A stretch of DNA of 64,000 bases from Paenibacillus sp. sptzw28 (lineage in GTDB: Bacteria > Bacillota > Bacilli > Paenibacillales > Paenibacillaceae): NCBI RefSeq assembly GCF_019550795.1, contig NZ_CP080545.1, forward strand, positions 2,437,501-2,501,500, in the 5' to 3' direction. Positions within the stretch are counted from its first letter, which is position 1; each line of letters begins with the position of its first letter. Positions 15,631 through 25,092 of this stretch are shown here, piece after piece. The notes under the pieces are model-generated. The model made no database searches, had not been told where the DNA came from, and worked only from the letters and a program-made list of their open reading frames with translations. A program made the translations under genes and the position numbers.

Positions 15631-17334
15631 ATGAGTTTAAGTATGATTTTGATGCTGATCCAAGTTTTTTTCGCGATTGTCATTGGTCTGTACTTTTGGA
15701 ATTTGCTGCGCAACCAGAAGACGAACCGTACCGCAGTTGACCGGGAGTCCCGCAAGGAAATGGACAAGCTGCGCAAGCTGCGTTCCGTCTCGCTTACAAA
15801 GCCTTTATCCGAGAAAACCCGTCCTCAAACGATAAACGATATTATCGGTCAGAAGGACGGCCTGAAGGCGCTTAAGGCGGCGCTGTGCAGCGCCAATCCC
15901 CAGCATGTCATTATCTACGGCCCCCCGGGCGTGGGGAAGACTGCCGCCGCTCGCGTCGTCCTGGAAGAGGCGAAGAAAAATCCGGCCTCGCCATTTCTTC
16001 AAGATGCCAGGTTTACCGAAATCGACGCGACAACCGCCCGTTTCGACGAACGCGGGATTGCCGACCCGCTTATCGGTTCCGTCCATGACCCGATATATCA
16101 AGGCGCGGGCGCTATGGGCGTAGCCGGAATACCGCAGCCCAAACCCGGTGCGGTAACGAAAGCGCACGGAGGGATGCTGTTCATCGATGAGATCGGCGAA
16201 CTGCATCCGATTCAAATGAACAAATTGTTAAAGGTGCTGGAGGATCGTAAAGTTTATCTGGAGAGCGCCTATTACAATTCGGAAGATACCAACATACCGA
16301 TGTATATACACGATATTTTCCAGAACGGCCTGCCGGCTGATTTCCGTCTTGTGGGTGCGACGACAAGATCGCCGCAGGAGCTGCCGCCCGCGCTTCGCTC
16401 ACGCTGCATGGAAATTTATTTCCGGCCCCTGCTTCCGGGTGAAATTGCTGAGATTGCAATTAACGCGCTCAAGAAAATTGGGCTGCCGCCCTGCCAGGCG
16501 GCGGTTGAAGTGGTGATGCGCTACGCAACGAACGGCCGTGAAGCCGTTAACGTAATCCAATTGGCTGCGGGACTTGCTTTATCCGAGAAACGGGAAGAAA
16601 TTACCGCTGCTGACGTCGAGTGGGTCGTAAACAGCAGTCAGATTCCGCCGCGCCCCAACCGGAAAGTGCCTGCACTACCCCAGGTTGGTTTCGTGAACGG
16701 TCTGGCTGTGTATGGTCCTAATATGGGAACGCTGCTGGAGATCGAAGTAAGCGCAATACCGGCTCGCAGCGGAAAAGGCAGCTTCACGATTACGGGAGTC
16801 GTCGACGAAGAAGAGCTTGGCGGAGGAAGCAGAACCCTGCGGCGCAAAAGTATGGCGAAAGGCTCGGTCGAGAATGTGCTGACCGTACTCAGGCGCATCG
16901 GGCTGAAGCCTGAAAATTTCGACCTGCATATCAATTTTCCCGGCGGTACGCCGATAGACGGGCCTTCCGCAGGTATTGCCATGGCGACTGCTATTGCATC
17001 GGCTATCAAGGGTGAGCCCGTTGATAATAAGCTGGCTATGACAGGCGAGGTAGGGATTCATGGCGACGTTAAGCCGGTCGGCGGCGTGCTTGCCAAGGTT
17101 GAGGCCGCTTTCCAGGCGGGGGCGGAGACGGTGGTTATCCCGCGTGAGAACTGGCAGGAGATTTTCGCCGATTTGCAAGGTCTGAAGGTCATTCCGGTAG
17201 ACAGGATCGACGAGGTGCTCAGCCTTGTATTTGGCCCGGGTGAAGCAACGGTTCCGGCGGCTCAATCCGCTCTGTCGGGCGATGTTTATATCGCCACGGG
17301 ACTCCCCTATTTGCAGGCGGATTCCGTTGAGTGA
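15631..17334 (+). CDS. lonB: ATP-dependent protease LonB (membrane-anchored, sporulation type)
   Basis: AAA+ Ser-Lys protease, 567 aa. One N-terminal membrane helix (about residues 5-25: MILMLIQVFFAIVIGLYFW) replaces the large Lon N-domain. Walker A is GPPGVGKT near 94, Walker B LFIDEIGEL near 180. The catalytic Ser is in PIDGPSAGIAM and the catalytic Lys in KPVGGVLAKVEAA. In B. subtilis lonB is transcribed in the forespore under sigma-F; here a separate terminator upstream fits independent expression. It lies directly before lonA, as in other Bacilli. Confidence 0.96.
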   Translation: MSLSMILMLIQVFFAIVIGLYFWNLLRNQKTNRTAVDRESRKEMDKLRKLRSVSLTKPLSEKTRPQTINDIIGQKDGLKALKAALCSANPQHVIIYGPPGVGKTAAARVVLEEAKKNPASPFLQDARFTEIDATTARFDERGIADPLIGSVHDPIYQGAGAMGVAGIPQPKPGAVTKAHGGMLFIDEIGELHPIQMNKLLKVLEDRKVYLESAYYNSEDTNIPMYIHDIFQNGLPADFRLVGATTRSPQELPPALRSRCMEIYFRPLLPGEIAEIAINALKKIGLPPCQAAVEVVMRYATNGREAVNVIQLAAGLALSEKREEITAADVEWVVNSSQIPPRPNRKVPALPQVGFVNGLAVYGPNMGTLLEIEVSAIPARSGKGSFTITGVVDEEELGGGSRTLRRKSMAKGSVENVLTVLRRIGLKPENFDLHINFPGGTPIDGPSAGIAMATAIASAIKGEPVDNKLAMTGEVGIHGDVKPVGGVLAKVEAAFQAGAETVVIPRENWQEIFADLQGLKVIPVDRIDEVLSLVFGPGEATVPAAQSALSGDVYIATGLPYLQADSVE

Positions 17335-17420
17335 TAAAATAAGATGAAGGCGTAAGTTAAAGCTCAATTTATCCAGGCGCACGACAGGTGTTAAAATAGC
17401 TTCAAGACGGAGGTGCTGGT

Positions 17421-19763
17421 ATGGGACCTGCTAAATGGAAAGGTAGACGGCTGCCCCTGCTGCCGCTCAGGGGATTGCTCGTATACCCCAGCATGGTGCT
17501 CCACTTAGATGTGGGCAGGGAGAAATCGGTGCGAGCGCTTGACCGCGCTATGCTTGACGATCATATGATTTTGTTATGCTCCCAGTCGGAGGTCAACATC
17601 GAAGAACCGACTCAGGAGGATATCTACCGCGTCGGCACCATCGCCCGCGTGAGGCAGATGCTTAAATTGCCTAACGGTACCATAAGGGTACTGGTCGAAG
17701 GTGTCGTCCGGGCGGAGATTATGGATTATTTACCGAATGAAGATTTTTATGAAGTGACGGTTAAGGAAATGCCGGAAGCGGAGTCGACGGATCCCGAGAT
17801 AGATGCGCTCATGCGAACGGTATTGAACCAATTCGAGCATTATATTAACCTGTCGAAGAAGGTAACGCCGGAGACGCTCGCAGCGGTTTCCGACATCGAT
17901 GAGCCGGGCCGGCTCGCGGATGTTATTACAAGCCACCTGACACTCAAGATTAAAGATAAGCAGGAAATTCTGGAAACCATCGATGTCCGCGACCGCTTGG
18001 AGAAGCTGCTGGATATTTTGAACAACGAGCGGGAAGTGCTCGAGCTCGAACGTAAAATAAGCCAGCGCGTCAAAAAGCAGATGGAGAAGACTCAAAAAGA
18101 ATATTATCTTCGTGAGCAAATGAAAGCGATCCAGAAGGAACTCGGCGAAAAAGAGGGGCGCGCCGGGGAAGTGGAAGAGCTACGGACCCAGATGGCTGAA
18201 TCCGGCTTGCCGGACAAGGTCAAAGAGAAGGTCGAGAAAGAGATCGACCGGCTTGAAAAGATGCCGTCAACGTCAGCGGAAGGCGGCGTGATCCGCAATT
18301 ATATCGATTGGCTTTTGTCGTTGCCTTGGAATAAAAGAACCGAAGACGATTTGAACGTATCCAAAGCTGAAGATGTTTTAAATGAGGATCACTACGGGCT
18401 GGAAAAACCGAAGGAACGCGTCCTTGAATATCTGGCTGTTCAGCAGCTGGTCAAGAAACTGAAAGGCCCGATTCTGTGCCTCGTCGGCCCTCCCGGGGTG
18501 GGTAAAACCTCGCTGGCCCGTTCGATCGCCAAATCGCTGGGACGCCAATTCGTACGCATTTCACTTGGCGGCGTTCGGGACGAAGCCGAAATACGCGGCC
18601 ACCGCCGTACCTATGTCGGCGCTATGCCCGGGCGCATTATCCAAGGAATGAAGACGGCAGGCACGCTAAATCCGGTATTTCTGCTGGATGAAATCGATAA
18701 AATGGCGATGGACTTCCGCGGCGACCCTGCATCGGCGCTTCTGGAGGTGCTTGATCCGGAGCAGAACAACACGTTCAGCGATCATTTCATCGAGGTGCCG
18801 TTCGATCTCTCCAATGTCATGTTCGTAACGACGGCCAATGCCGTTCACAACATTCCAAGGCCGCTTCTGGACAGGATGGAGATGCTCTATATACCCGGCT
18901 ATACGGAGCTTGAGAAATTGCAAATCGCCGAACGGTATTTGCTTCCCAAGCAGAAGCGTGAGCATGGACTGAAAGATGAGCAGCTTAAGCTTGACGATAA
19001 AGCGATGATGCAGGTCATCCGGGAATATACCCGCGAGTCGGGTGTCCGTAATCTGGAGCAGCAGATCGCAGCTATTTGCCGTAAGGCTGCGAAGGCTCTT
19101 GTCTCAAACGCCGATAATGGACCGATAGAAGTGGACACGGTACAGGTAAAAGAATGGTTGGGACCTCCGAAATTCCGTTACGGCATGGCCGAGGTCGAGG
19201 ATCAGGTCGGCGCGGTTACAGGCCTTGCCTGGACTGAAGTCGGAGGAGATACCTTGGTTATCGAGGTCACGGTGCTGCCTGGAAGCGGGAAGCTGACGCT
19301 GACGGGTAAACTCGGAGACGTCATGAAGGAATCGGCTCAAGCGGCGTTCAGCTACACGCGCTCCAAAGCGGTTGAGCTGGGCATCGATCCCGATTTTCAC
19401 GAGAAAAACGATATTCATATTCATATACCCGAGGGTGCCATACCGAAGGACGGCCCTTCCGCCGGCATAACAATGGCAACGGCGCTTATATCCGCGCTCA
19501 CCGGACGCCTGGTTTCCAAAGAAGTGGCGATGACCGGAGAAATTACGCTGCGCGGACGCGTCCTGCCGATCGGCGGATTGAAAGAGAAATCGCTGGCCGC
19601 GCACAGGGCGGGCATCAAGAAGGTGCTCCTTCCAAAGGAGAATGAGCGGGACCTAAGGGATATTCCGGAAAGTGTCCGCGGCGACCTGGATTTCATCCCG
19701 GTCAGCCATATGGACGAGGTGCTGAAGCATGCCCTTGCCCAATCGCCGGTTCAGACGCACTAG
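17421..19763 (+). CDS. lon: ATP-dependent protease La (LonA)
   Basis: Cytosolic quality-control protease of 780 aa. Domains in order: LON substrate-binding domain (1-200, [16 protein letters not shown]), coiled coil (about 200-260), AAA+ module with GPPGVGKTS near 358 and FLLDEIDKM near 423, then the protease domain with Ser in [13 protein letters not shown] and Lys in [11 protein letters not shown]. The start ATG follows GACGGAGG. It ends 15 nt before ysxC, so the two are probably co-transcribed. Confidence 0.98.
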   Translation: MGPAKWKGRRLPLLPLRGLLVYPSMVLHLDVGREKSVRALDRAMLDDHMILLCSQSEVNIEEPTQEDIYRVGTIARVRQMLKLPNGTIRVLVEGVVRAEIMDYLPNEDFYEVTVKEMPEAESTDPEIDALMRTVLNQFEHYINLSKKVTPETLAAVSDIDEPGRLADVITSHLTLKIKDKQEILETIDVRDRLEKLLDILNNEREVLELERKISQRVKKQMEKTQKEYYLREQMKAIQKELGEKEGRAGEVEELRTQMAESGLPDKVKEKVEKEIDRLEKMPSTSAEGGVIRNYIDWLLSLPWNKRTEDDLNVSKAEDVLNEDHYGLEKPKERVLEYLAVQQLVKKLKGPILCLVGPPGVGKTSLARSIAKSLGRQFVRISLGGVRDEAEIRGHRRTYVGAMPGRIIQGMKTAGTLNPVFLLDEIDKMAMDFRGDPASALLEVLDPEQNNTFSDHFIEVPFDLSNVMFVTTANAVHNIPRPLLDRMEMLYIPGYTELEKLQIAERYLLPKQKREHGLKDEQLKLDDKAMMQVIREYTRESGVRNLEQQIAAICRKAAKALVSNADNGPIEVDTVQVKEWLGPPKFRYGMAEVEDQVGAVTGLAWTEVGGDTLVIEVTVLPGSGKLTLTGKLGDVMKESAQAAFSYTRSKAVELGIDPDFHEKNDIHIHIPEGAIPKDGPSAGITMATALISALTGRLVSKEVAMTGEITLRGRVLPIGGLKEKSLAAHRAGIKKVLLPKENERDLRDIPESVRGDLDFIPVSHMDEVLKHALAQSPVQTH

Positions 19764-19778
19764 AAAGCAGGTAAAGAT

Positions 19779-20381
19779 ATGAATGTCACGCAGGCCGAAT
19801 TTGTAATTAGCGCTGTAAAGCCTCACCAATATCCTGAGGACGCCTTGCCGGAAATCGCTCTGGCAGGGCGTTCCAATGTCGGCAAGTCGTCACTGATCAA
19901 CAAATTGATACAGCGGAAAAACCTGGCTCGAACAAGCTCTCAGCCCGGTAAGACGCAGCAATTGAATTATTATCGAATCAACGAGAAGCTCTATTTTGTC
20001 GATTTTCCCGGGTACGGCTATGCGAAGGTCTCCAAGACGCAGCGCGAGCAATGGGGCCAGATGATCGAGACTTTCCTCAAAGACCGGGAACCGCTGAAGA
20101 TGGTGCTCCTCATTATCGATGTACGCCACGAGCCTTCAAAGGACGACCGTCTTATGTTCGACTGGCTCAAATATTATGATATACCGACCTGTATCGTCAT
20201 TACCAAGGCCGACAAAATTCCGCGAAGCAAGTGGGAGAAACATATCAAGATGGTAAGAGAAACGCTCGGTGCCGATCCGCGTCACCGGTTCGTTCTCTTC
20301 TCCTCCGAGACCGGGCTTGGCCGTGACGAGCTTTGGGCGGTTATTCTTGAAGCGATTACGGAACAGGCAGAAAGTCTGTGA
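19779..20381 (+). CDS. ysxC: Ribosome biogenesis GTPase YsxC/EngB
   Basis: Essential GTPase for late assembly of the 50S subunit, 200 aa. The G1 loop is GRSNVGKSS near residues 30-38, G2 is [10 protein letters not shown]3 DFPGYG, G4 TKAD, with a G5-like FSSETGLG. The start ATG follows AAGCAGGTAAAG. It lies 15 nt downstream of lon, as in B. subtilis. Confidence 0.97.
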   Translation: MNVTQAEFVISAVKPHQYPEDALPEIALAGRSNVGKSSLINKLIQRKNLARTSSQPGKTQQLNYYRINEKLYFVDFPGYGYAKVSKTQREQWGQMIETFLKDREPLKMVLLIIDVRHEPSKDDRLMFDWLKYYDIPTCIVITKADKIPRSKWEKHIKMVRETLGADPRHRFVLFSSETGLGRDELWAVILEAITEQAESL

Positions 20382-20564
20382 TGTTTCGTTCGAATAGCGA
20401 GGATAACGCATAAAATCGGGGGCTCTTCGTAATTTCTCCGTGATTTTTCAGAAATATGCGAGAATATCACGACCAGCCGGCAGGAATAAACCGCAATGAT
20501 CGAGTATAATATACTTAAGCGGTAGGTTATAAAGGTGTAAGTTTAAAGAATTGAGGAGATTTTT

Positions 20565-21155
20565 ATGGCTCAGCGGATAGCCACAGAGTATGTCAAAGCT
20601 TCTCTGCAATTAACGGCTGAAGAGATGGCGGGATTCGTCCGTTTTTTGGAAGAGCACCATGTTAAACAGCAGGTTCGGGTGCTTGATAACGGCAATCACG
20701 AGATGGTTCTCGAGGACGAAGCAGGACGTGAAGAAGTCCGCTTAACTTTCGAACGTCAACAGGATCGGTACGTGTGCGTGCTTTCCTGCCGTTTGATTAA
20801 ACCCAAATTAACGAATGTAATGCGCAAAGCGGTTTCGGCTTTTCGCGGTAATGCAGTCGTAAACCGCATTTATCCGAACTATACGATGATTTATCATTAT
20901 GAACAGGGTGCCGTTCGCAAAATTGTCGAAAATACGAACGGGGAAACGAGAGTCGTCTTTGAATATAAGGACACTGTCGGCCAGCTTCTGGCTCAGTTCT
21001 TAAACACGGATATCGAACAACAAATCGATGTCCTGCAGAATGTTATCAACCAGCTGCTCGATCTGCGGAATCAATGCTCGGATCCCGGGCAAATTGCCGT
21101 AATTGACGAAAGGTTGAAGCTTCACACGCGGGAATTATTCGTGCTGGAGGCTTAG
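20565..21155 (+). CDS. Conserved hypothetical protein, 196 aa
   Basis: I do not recognise the family with confidence. The gene has a good ribosome binding site (TTGAGGAG) and a terminator directly after it. The protein is soluble: it begins MAQRIATEYVKASLQLTAEEMAG, carries a strand-rich middle (MVLEDEAGREEVRLTFERQQDRYVCV-type pattern), a basic segment KPKLTNVMRKAVSAFRGNAVV, and a C-terminal helical part with heptad-like hydrophobics (IEQQIDVLQNVINQLLDLRN). No membrane segments. It appears as a single-gene unit between the lon/ysxC block and speD. Confidence 0.75.
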   Translation: MAQRIATEYVKASLQLTAEEMAGFVRFLEEHHVKQQVRVLDNGNHEMVLEDEAGREEVRLTFERQQDRYVCVLSCRLIKPKLTNVMRKAVSAFRGNAVVNRIYPNYTMIYHYEQGAVRKIVENTNGETRVVFEYKDTVGQLLAQFLNTDIEQQIDVLQNVINQLLDLRNQCSDPGQIAVIDERLKLHTRELFVLEA

Positions 21156-21183
21156 AATTTCGACGGGTATTACCGATATTTTT

Positions 21184-21211
21184 AAAGCCGCTTTTTTGCG
21201 GCTTTTTTTAT
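21184..21211 (+). terminator. Rho-independent terminator
   Basis: AAAGCCGC at 21184-21191, loop TTTTTT, GCGGCTTT at 21198-21205 running into further Ts. It ends the 196-aa gene. Confidence 0.88.
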
Positions 21212-21313
21212 TGTGAAATTTCCGAATCGGCGTTCACGAAACGGGACCGCGCCACATACGTTGAATACTGTAGTAACAGCAGTAACCAATTCCGGCCTCA
21301 GCAAAAAAAACAG

Positions 21314-21480
21314 TTGCAATTCTCCGCGATAGATGTTATTTTTATTTTCGTTGAAAAGAATATTAGGAACCAGGATTCACTCAGGACATAGTAATGTTGC
21401 GAGAGATTATTCCCTCGGGCAGTGAATGACGTAGGTCCTAGCGGATGAAAGTTTTCAAACATTTTATTCCTAGGAAGGGG
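21314..21480 (+). promoter_or_regulatory. Promoter and structured 5' leader of speD, riboswitch-like topology
   Basis: A sigma-A-like promoter TTGCAA (21314-21319), 17-nt spacer, TATTTT (21337-21342) would start a leader of about 140 nt. In it, TAGGAACC (21364-21371) can pair with GGTCCTA (21434-21440), TTCACT (21376-21381) with AGTGAA (21421-21426), and CGAG (21400-21403) with CTCG (21414-21417). The same middle strand, TCCTAG (21436-21441), can instead pair with CTAGGA (21470-21475), which overlaps the start of the ribosome binding site AGGAAGGGGG. The two pairings exclude each other, as in translational riboswitches. No S-box (SAM-I) signature is visible. Ligand and function are inferred. 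The rest of 21212-21313 shows nothing recognisable. Confidence 0.4.
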
Positions 21481-21490
21481 GAACCGAAAG

Positions 21491-21889
21491 ATGGAATACT
21501 CAACTTTCGGAAGACACGTTGCTGTTGATACTTGGGGTGTAGATTTCGACCTACTCAACAACGCGGAATTTTTACAAGCCCAAATGGTGGAGGCTGCCGA
21601 AAGCTGTGGCGCTACCGTACTCTCTGTTCAGGCCAAACAATTTGAGCCACAAGGCGCAACCGTGCTCGTACTGCTCTCTGAAAGTCATCTCTCCATACAC
21701 ACGTATCCTGAGAGAGGTTTTGCCGCCCTCGACTGTTATACGTGCGGAGAAACAGTGGATCCGCAGCTTGCGATCGACTACATGCTGTCTGTTTTGAAAC
21801 CGGCCACTACACATGCCAAGAAGCTTATTCGCGGTATGGGAGAGCTGAAAGTTGTCGAACCGGAAATTAAGCAAGTCGAACTTGTGTAA
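21491..21889 (+). CDS. speD: S-adenosylmethionine decarboxylase proenzyme
   Basis: Provides decarboxylated SAM for spermidine synthesis. It is 132 aa, the small prokaryotic class. Autocatalytic cleavage is expected between Glu64 and Ser65 in LSESHLSIHTYPE, leaving a pyruvoyl group on Ser65. The catalytic Cys lies in DCYTCGE. The start ATG follows AGGAAGGGGG at 21472-21481. It is a single-gene unit with a possible regulatory leader and its own terminator. Spermidine synthase is not in this window. Confidence 0.96.
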   Translation: MEYSTFGRHVAVDTWGVDFDLLNNAEFLQAQMVEAAESCGATVLSVQAKQFEPQGATVLVLLSESHLSIHTYPERGFAALDCYTCGETVDPQLAIDYMLSVLKPATTHAKKLIRGMGELKVVEPEIKQVELV

Positions 21890-21913
21890 CAGTTTCTCAT
21901 AATGAAATTACTC

Positions 21914-21947
21914 ATGGCCATGGAGCTCTCCTCCGTGGTCATTTTTT
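21914..21947 (+). terminator. Rho-independent terminator of speD
   Basis: ATGGCCATGGAG at 21914-21925 pairs (two wobbles) with CTCCGTGGTCAT at 21931-21942, then a T-tract. Confidence 0.85.
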
Positions 21948-22001
21948 AATTATTGTTTTCAAATAATTTTCATAATTGCAGGGGTACAGGTTGTCGAACT
22001 G

Positions 22002-22010
22002 TGCTATAAT
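22002..22010 (+). promoter_or_regulatory. Extended -10 promoter of the hem operon
   Basis: TGCTATAAT is a perfect extended -10 (TGnTATAAT). It lies 40 nt before the hemA start; the -35 region is poor, as often with extended -10 promoters. Confidence 0.65.
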
Positions 22011-22049
22011 AAATGATGATTAATTGATCGTAAAGGCAGGTGAACGCGC

Positions 22050-23456
22050 ATGCACATTGTCGTTGTTGGGCTAAACTATCGGACGGCTCCCGTCGAAGTC
22101 AGAGAACGATTTACTTTCTCGGAGCGGGATTTGCCGGAGGCTCTAAAACAACTGCAGCATACGAAAAGCATTATGGAATGTGTCATTGTGGCGACCTGCA
22201 ACCGTACGGAGCTGTACGCGGTGGTGGATCGTCCACACTTGTGCGGCCACTATATACGCCATTTTATGGAACAATGGTTTGGACTGCCAAGACAACAATT
22301 TACAAATGATTTATACATGTACGAGGATGATAAAGCAATAGAGCATTTGTTCCGCGTGACATGCGGACTGGATTCGATGGTCATCGGAGAAACGCAAATT
22401 CTCGGTCAAATCAAGAACGCCTTTATGCTGGCGCAAGAGCACAAAACGACCGGCACGATGTTTAATATGCTGTTCAAACAAGCAGTGACGCTGGCCAAGC
22501 GCGCACACTCGGAAACTTCAATCGGCGAGACGGCTGTCTCCGTCAGCTATGCTGCCGTTGAGCTCGGAAAAAGGATTTTCGGACATTTCGGCGGGAAAAC
22601 CGTTATGATTATCGGCGCAGGCAAAATGAGCGAGCTTACGGCTAAACATTTATATGCGAACGGAGTCAACCGTGTTTTTGTCGTAAACCGCACCTACGAA
22701 CGGGCGGCGCAGCTGGCCGATAAATTTAACGGCATTCCTCTCTCGATGGAGGAGGCGATTCATCGCTTGCACGAGACTGATATTGTTATCAGCTCGACGG
22801 GATCGGACGGTTATGTGCTGAGTCGCGAACAGGCAGCCGAAGCTATAGGGCGCCGTAAATCGCGGCCATTGTTTATGATTGACATTGCCGTGCCGCGCGA
22901 CCTGGATCCTGCCATTGCCTCGGTGGAAAATGTGTTTCTCTACGACATCGATGATTTGGAAGGCATAGTCGAGAGCAATTTGGAACAGCGCCGCGTTGAA
23001 GCGGCCAAAATCGAAACGTTTATAACAGCGGAGCTCGATTTGTTCCGGCAATGGTACAAAACTCTTGGCGTGGCTCCGCTTATCCGGGCGCTGCAGGATA
23101 AAGCGGCCGCCATCCACGAAGAGACGATGGATAGCTTGACCAATAAGCTGCCCGACCTTGACGATCGGGAGAGAAAAATCATTCGCAAGCTGACAAAGAG
23201 CATCGTCAATCAAATGATGCATGACCCAATTCTACGCATTAAGGAACTGGCTTCCGAGAAGCATGCCGATGATGCAATGGACATGTTTGTGAAATTATTC
23301 GCTTTGGAGGAGACGCTCGCCCAGGCGAAACAGCAGGAACGGACAGTGGTGGCAAAAGAAGAATTGTCTTCCGAAAGCGGATCTGCGTCTTCCTTATTCG
23401 AGAAGGGGCTCAATGTTAACGCGGCCGTGAACACGATTGCAGCAGCAACGACTTGA
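22050..23456 (+). CDS. hemA: Glutamyl-tRNA reductase
   Basis: First committed step of C5-pathway tetrapyrrole synthesis: NADPH-dependent reduction of glutamyl-tRNA to glutamate-1-semialdehyde. It is 468 aa. The N-terminal catalytic domain has LNYRTAPVEVRE and the nucleophile Cys in VATCNRTELY near residue 50. The NADPH domain has MIIGAGKMSELTAKHL, and the C-terminal part is a helical dimerisation domain. The start ATG follows AGGCAGGTGA. It heads the hem operon. The C-terminal tail after about 420 is longer than in B. subtilis and low in conservation signals. Confidence 0.98.
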   Translation: MHIVVVGLNYRTAPVEVRERFTFSERDLPEALKQLQHTKSIMECVIVATCNRTELYAVVDRPHLCGHYIRHFMEQWFGLPRQQFTNDLYMYEDDKAIEHLFRVTCGLDSMVIGETQILGQIKNAFMLAQEHKTTGTMFNMLFKQAVTLAKRAHSETSIGETAVSVSYAAVELGKRIFGHFGGKTVMIIGAGKMSELTAKHLYANGVNRVFVVNRTYERAAQLADKFNGIPLSMEEAIHRLHETDIVISSTGSDGYVLSREQAAEAIGRRKSRPLFMIDIAVPRDLDPAIASVENVFLYDIDDLEGIVESNLEQRRVEAAKIETFITAELDLFRQWYKTLGVAPLIRALQDKAAAIHEETMDSLTNKLPDLDDRERKIIRKLTKSIVNQMMHDPILRIKELASEKHADDAMDMFVKLFALEETLAQAKQQERTVVAKEELSSESGSASSLFEKGLNVNAAVNTIAAATT

Positions 23457-23558
23457 CTCTTTCCCGCTGAGTAACTAGATGCAATAAACAGGCAGACTGG
23501 CGGCGATATGCCGCCGTTTCGCTATCGGCGATTTCATGCCGTACTTGTGGAGGCGCCT

Positions 23559-24377
23559 ATGGTTACGCAAAATTGGCTTTATGACGGCATGCTTTATATT
23601 TACGCCCTGAGCCTTCTGTTTTACTTCTCCGATTTCCTTGACCGGAATCGGAAGGCGAAACAGATGGGAACAGGGCTCCTTATTTTCGTCTGGATGCTGC
23701 AAACGGTATTCCTTGTAGAGCGGATCGTCTCTCATCTGGATATGACGTTTATGACGTTATTCGAATATTTGCTAATATTCTCCTGGCTGCTGGTGACAGC
23801 TTCATTGGTTATAAGCCGATTTTTCCGAATCGAATTCATCGTCTTTTTCGTTAATGTTATCGGCTTCGCGGTTCTGACGCTTAACTTGTTCGGAATAGGA
23901 TCGGGCGCCTCGCTTGCTCGTTGGGAGCTGGCACGCGACATGCTCGTGGTTCACGTAGGACTCATGATCTGCGCTTTTGCCGCATTGACCATTTGTGCGA
24001 TCTTCTCGGGAATGTATTTATTTCTTCACGGTCAATTAAAAGGCAGGCACTGGTCAAAGACGGTCCAGCGATTGCCCAGCCTTGATATGATCGACCGTTT
24101 TATGTTCCGGGCATCGCTGATCGGAACTCCGCTGCTTACGCTGTCGCTCGCAGTTGCGGTTACATCGATACTGACCGAAGGACGGTACGGCTTGCTGCTT
24201 GACCCGAAGGTTCTAACATCTTTTGCCGCATTAGCGCTCTACATTGGAAATATTCTTCAGTACCGCTGGTTTGACGGGCCTGCCTGGAAAGCCGCACGGT
24301 TTAATGTGATCAGCTTCATTGTTCTGTTGTTCAATTTGTTGATTAATAAGATTTCGTCGTTTCACGGTTGGTCATAA
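23559..24377 (+). CDS. hemX: HemX / cytochrome c assembly (CcsA-like) membrane protein
   Basis: Integral membrane protein, 272 aa with about eight helices, e.g. LYIYALSLLFYFSDFL, FEYLLIFSWLLVTASLVI, FIVFFVNVIGFAVLTLNL. In Bacillus HemX lowers the level of HemA and belongs to the CcsA/ResC-like cytochrome c assembly superfamily. The start ATG 23559 follows TGGAGGC; a 17-codon upstream extension is not used. Conserved histidines lie in VVHVGLM and near the C-terminus. It is placed between hemA and the siroheme/heme genes. Confidence 0.9.
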   Translation: MVTQNWLYDGMLYIYALSLLFYFSDFLDRNRKAKQMGTGLLIFVWMLQTVFLVERIVSHLDMTFMTLFEYLLIFSWLLVTASLVISRFFRIEFIVFFVNVIGFAVLTLNLFGIGSGASLARWELARDMLVVHVGLMICAFAALTICAIFSGMYLFLHGQLKGRHWSKTVQRLPSLDMIDRFMFRASLIGTPLLTLSLAVAVTSILTEGRYGLLLDPKVLTSFAALALYIGNILQYRWFDGPAWKAARFNVISFIVLLFNLLINKISSFHGWS

Positions 24378-24429
24378 TGAGATTAACCCGGCTGCGCAGC
24401 CAAGGAGTGCTGGAAGGAGAGCGGTCTTG

Positions 24430-25092
24430 ATGGCCCGTTATTACCCTCTGATGGTGAGTCTGGCAGGTAAGCAATGTATCGTTATCGGCGGCGGCGTTGT
24501 GGCCGAAAGAAAGGTGCAGGGGCTGCTTGAAGCAGGTGCTGATCATGTGGTTGTCATTAGCCCTGCAGCTTCGGAGGGCCTTAAGCGGCTGGTGGAGGAC
24601 GGGTCTATCGCGCTTGAACAAAGGGAATACCAAGAAGAGGATGTGGCCGGGGCATTTCTGGTCTTCGCCGCTACGGACGAGCGGGAGACCAATCGATCTG
24701 TATCGGAGGCAGCTGTCCGCTTCGGAGCGCTTGTGAATGCTGCAGATGATGCGGCAGGCGGCGATTTCATCACGCCTTCTGCCGTACGCCGGGGAGACTT
24801 GCTGCTCACGGTAACGACGGGAGGCGCCAGCCCTGCGCTGGCGGCCCGAATCAAACGCAAGCTCGCCGTGAGCTTCAGCGAGGAATATGGAGTTCTGGTA
24901 GCGCGCCTCGGGCAGCTGCGCGAGCGGATGCTGGCTGACGAATCTGATGAGAAGCGCAGACATGCCGTTCTTCGATTGGCGGCCGAAGAGGCGGAGCAGA
25001 GAATTGACGGGTCCGGCGGGCCGTTCAAGGAAGAAAGCATTGACGAATGGATGAAGAGGCTGCAATGCGCAGTCGATGGGAGGCAGACATAA
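24430..25092 (+). CDS. Precorrin-2 dehydrogenase (siroheme synthase N-terminal domain-like)
   Basis: NAD-dependent oxidation of precorrin-2 to sirohydrochlorin, possibly with ferrochelatase function as in the CysG N-domain / Met8p / YlnF group. It is 220 aa. The N-terminus has YPLMVSLAGKQCIVIGGGVVAERKV-type Rossmann binding (GGGVVAERK), then VFAATDERETN, VNAADDAAGGDF and TTGGASPALAARIKRKL, all family hallmarks. The stop overlaps the hemC start (TAATG). It couples siroheme formation to the hem operon along with the CobA domain encoded downstream. Confidence 0.92.
   Translation: MARYYPLMVSLAGKQCIVIGGGVVAERKVQGLLEAGADHVVVISPAASEGLKRLVEDGSIALEQREYQEEDVAGAFLVFAATDERETNRSVSEAAVRFGALVNAADDAAGGDFITPSAVRRGDLLLTVTTGGASPALAARIKRKLAVSFSEEYGVLVARLGQLRERMLADESDEKRRHAVLRLAAEEAEQRIDGSGGPFKEESIDEWMKRLQCAVDGRQT

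Noticed and set aside
16675..17382. 235-codon minus-strand ORF opposite lonB
   Set aside because: Shadow of the LonB frame.
21206..21490. Known SAM-I riboswitch upstream of speD
   Set aside because: The conserved S-box elements and terminator are not seen; only the nested and alternative stems described in the findings are present.
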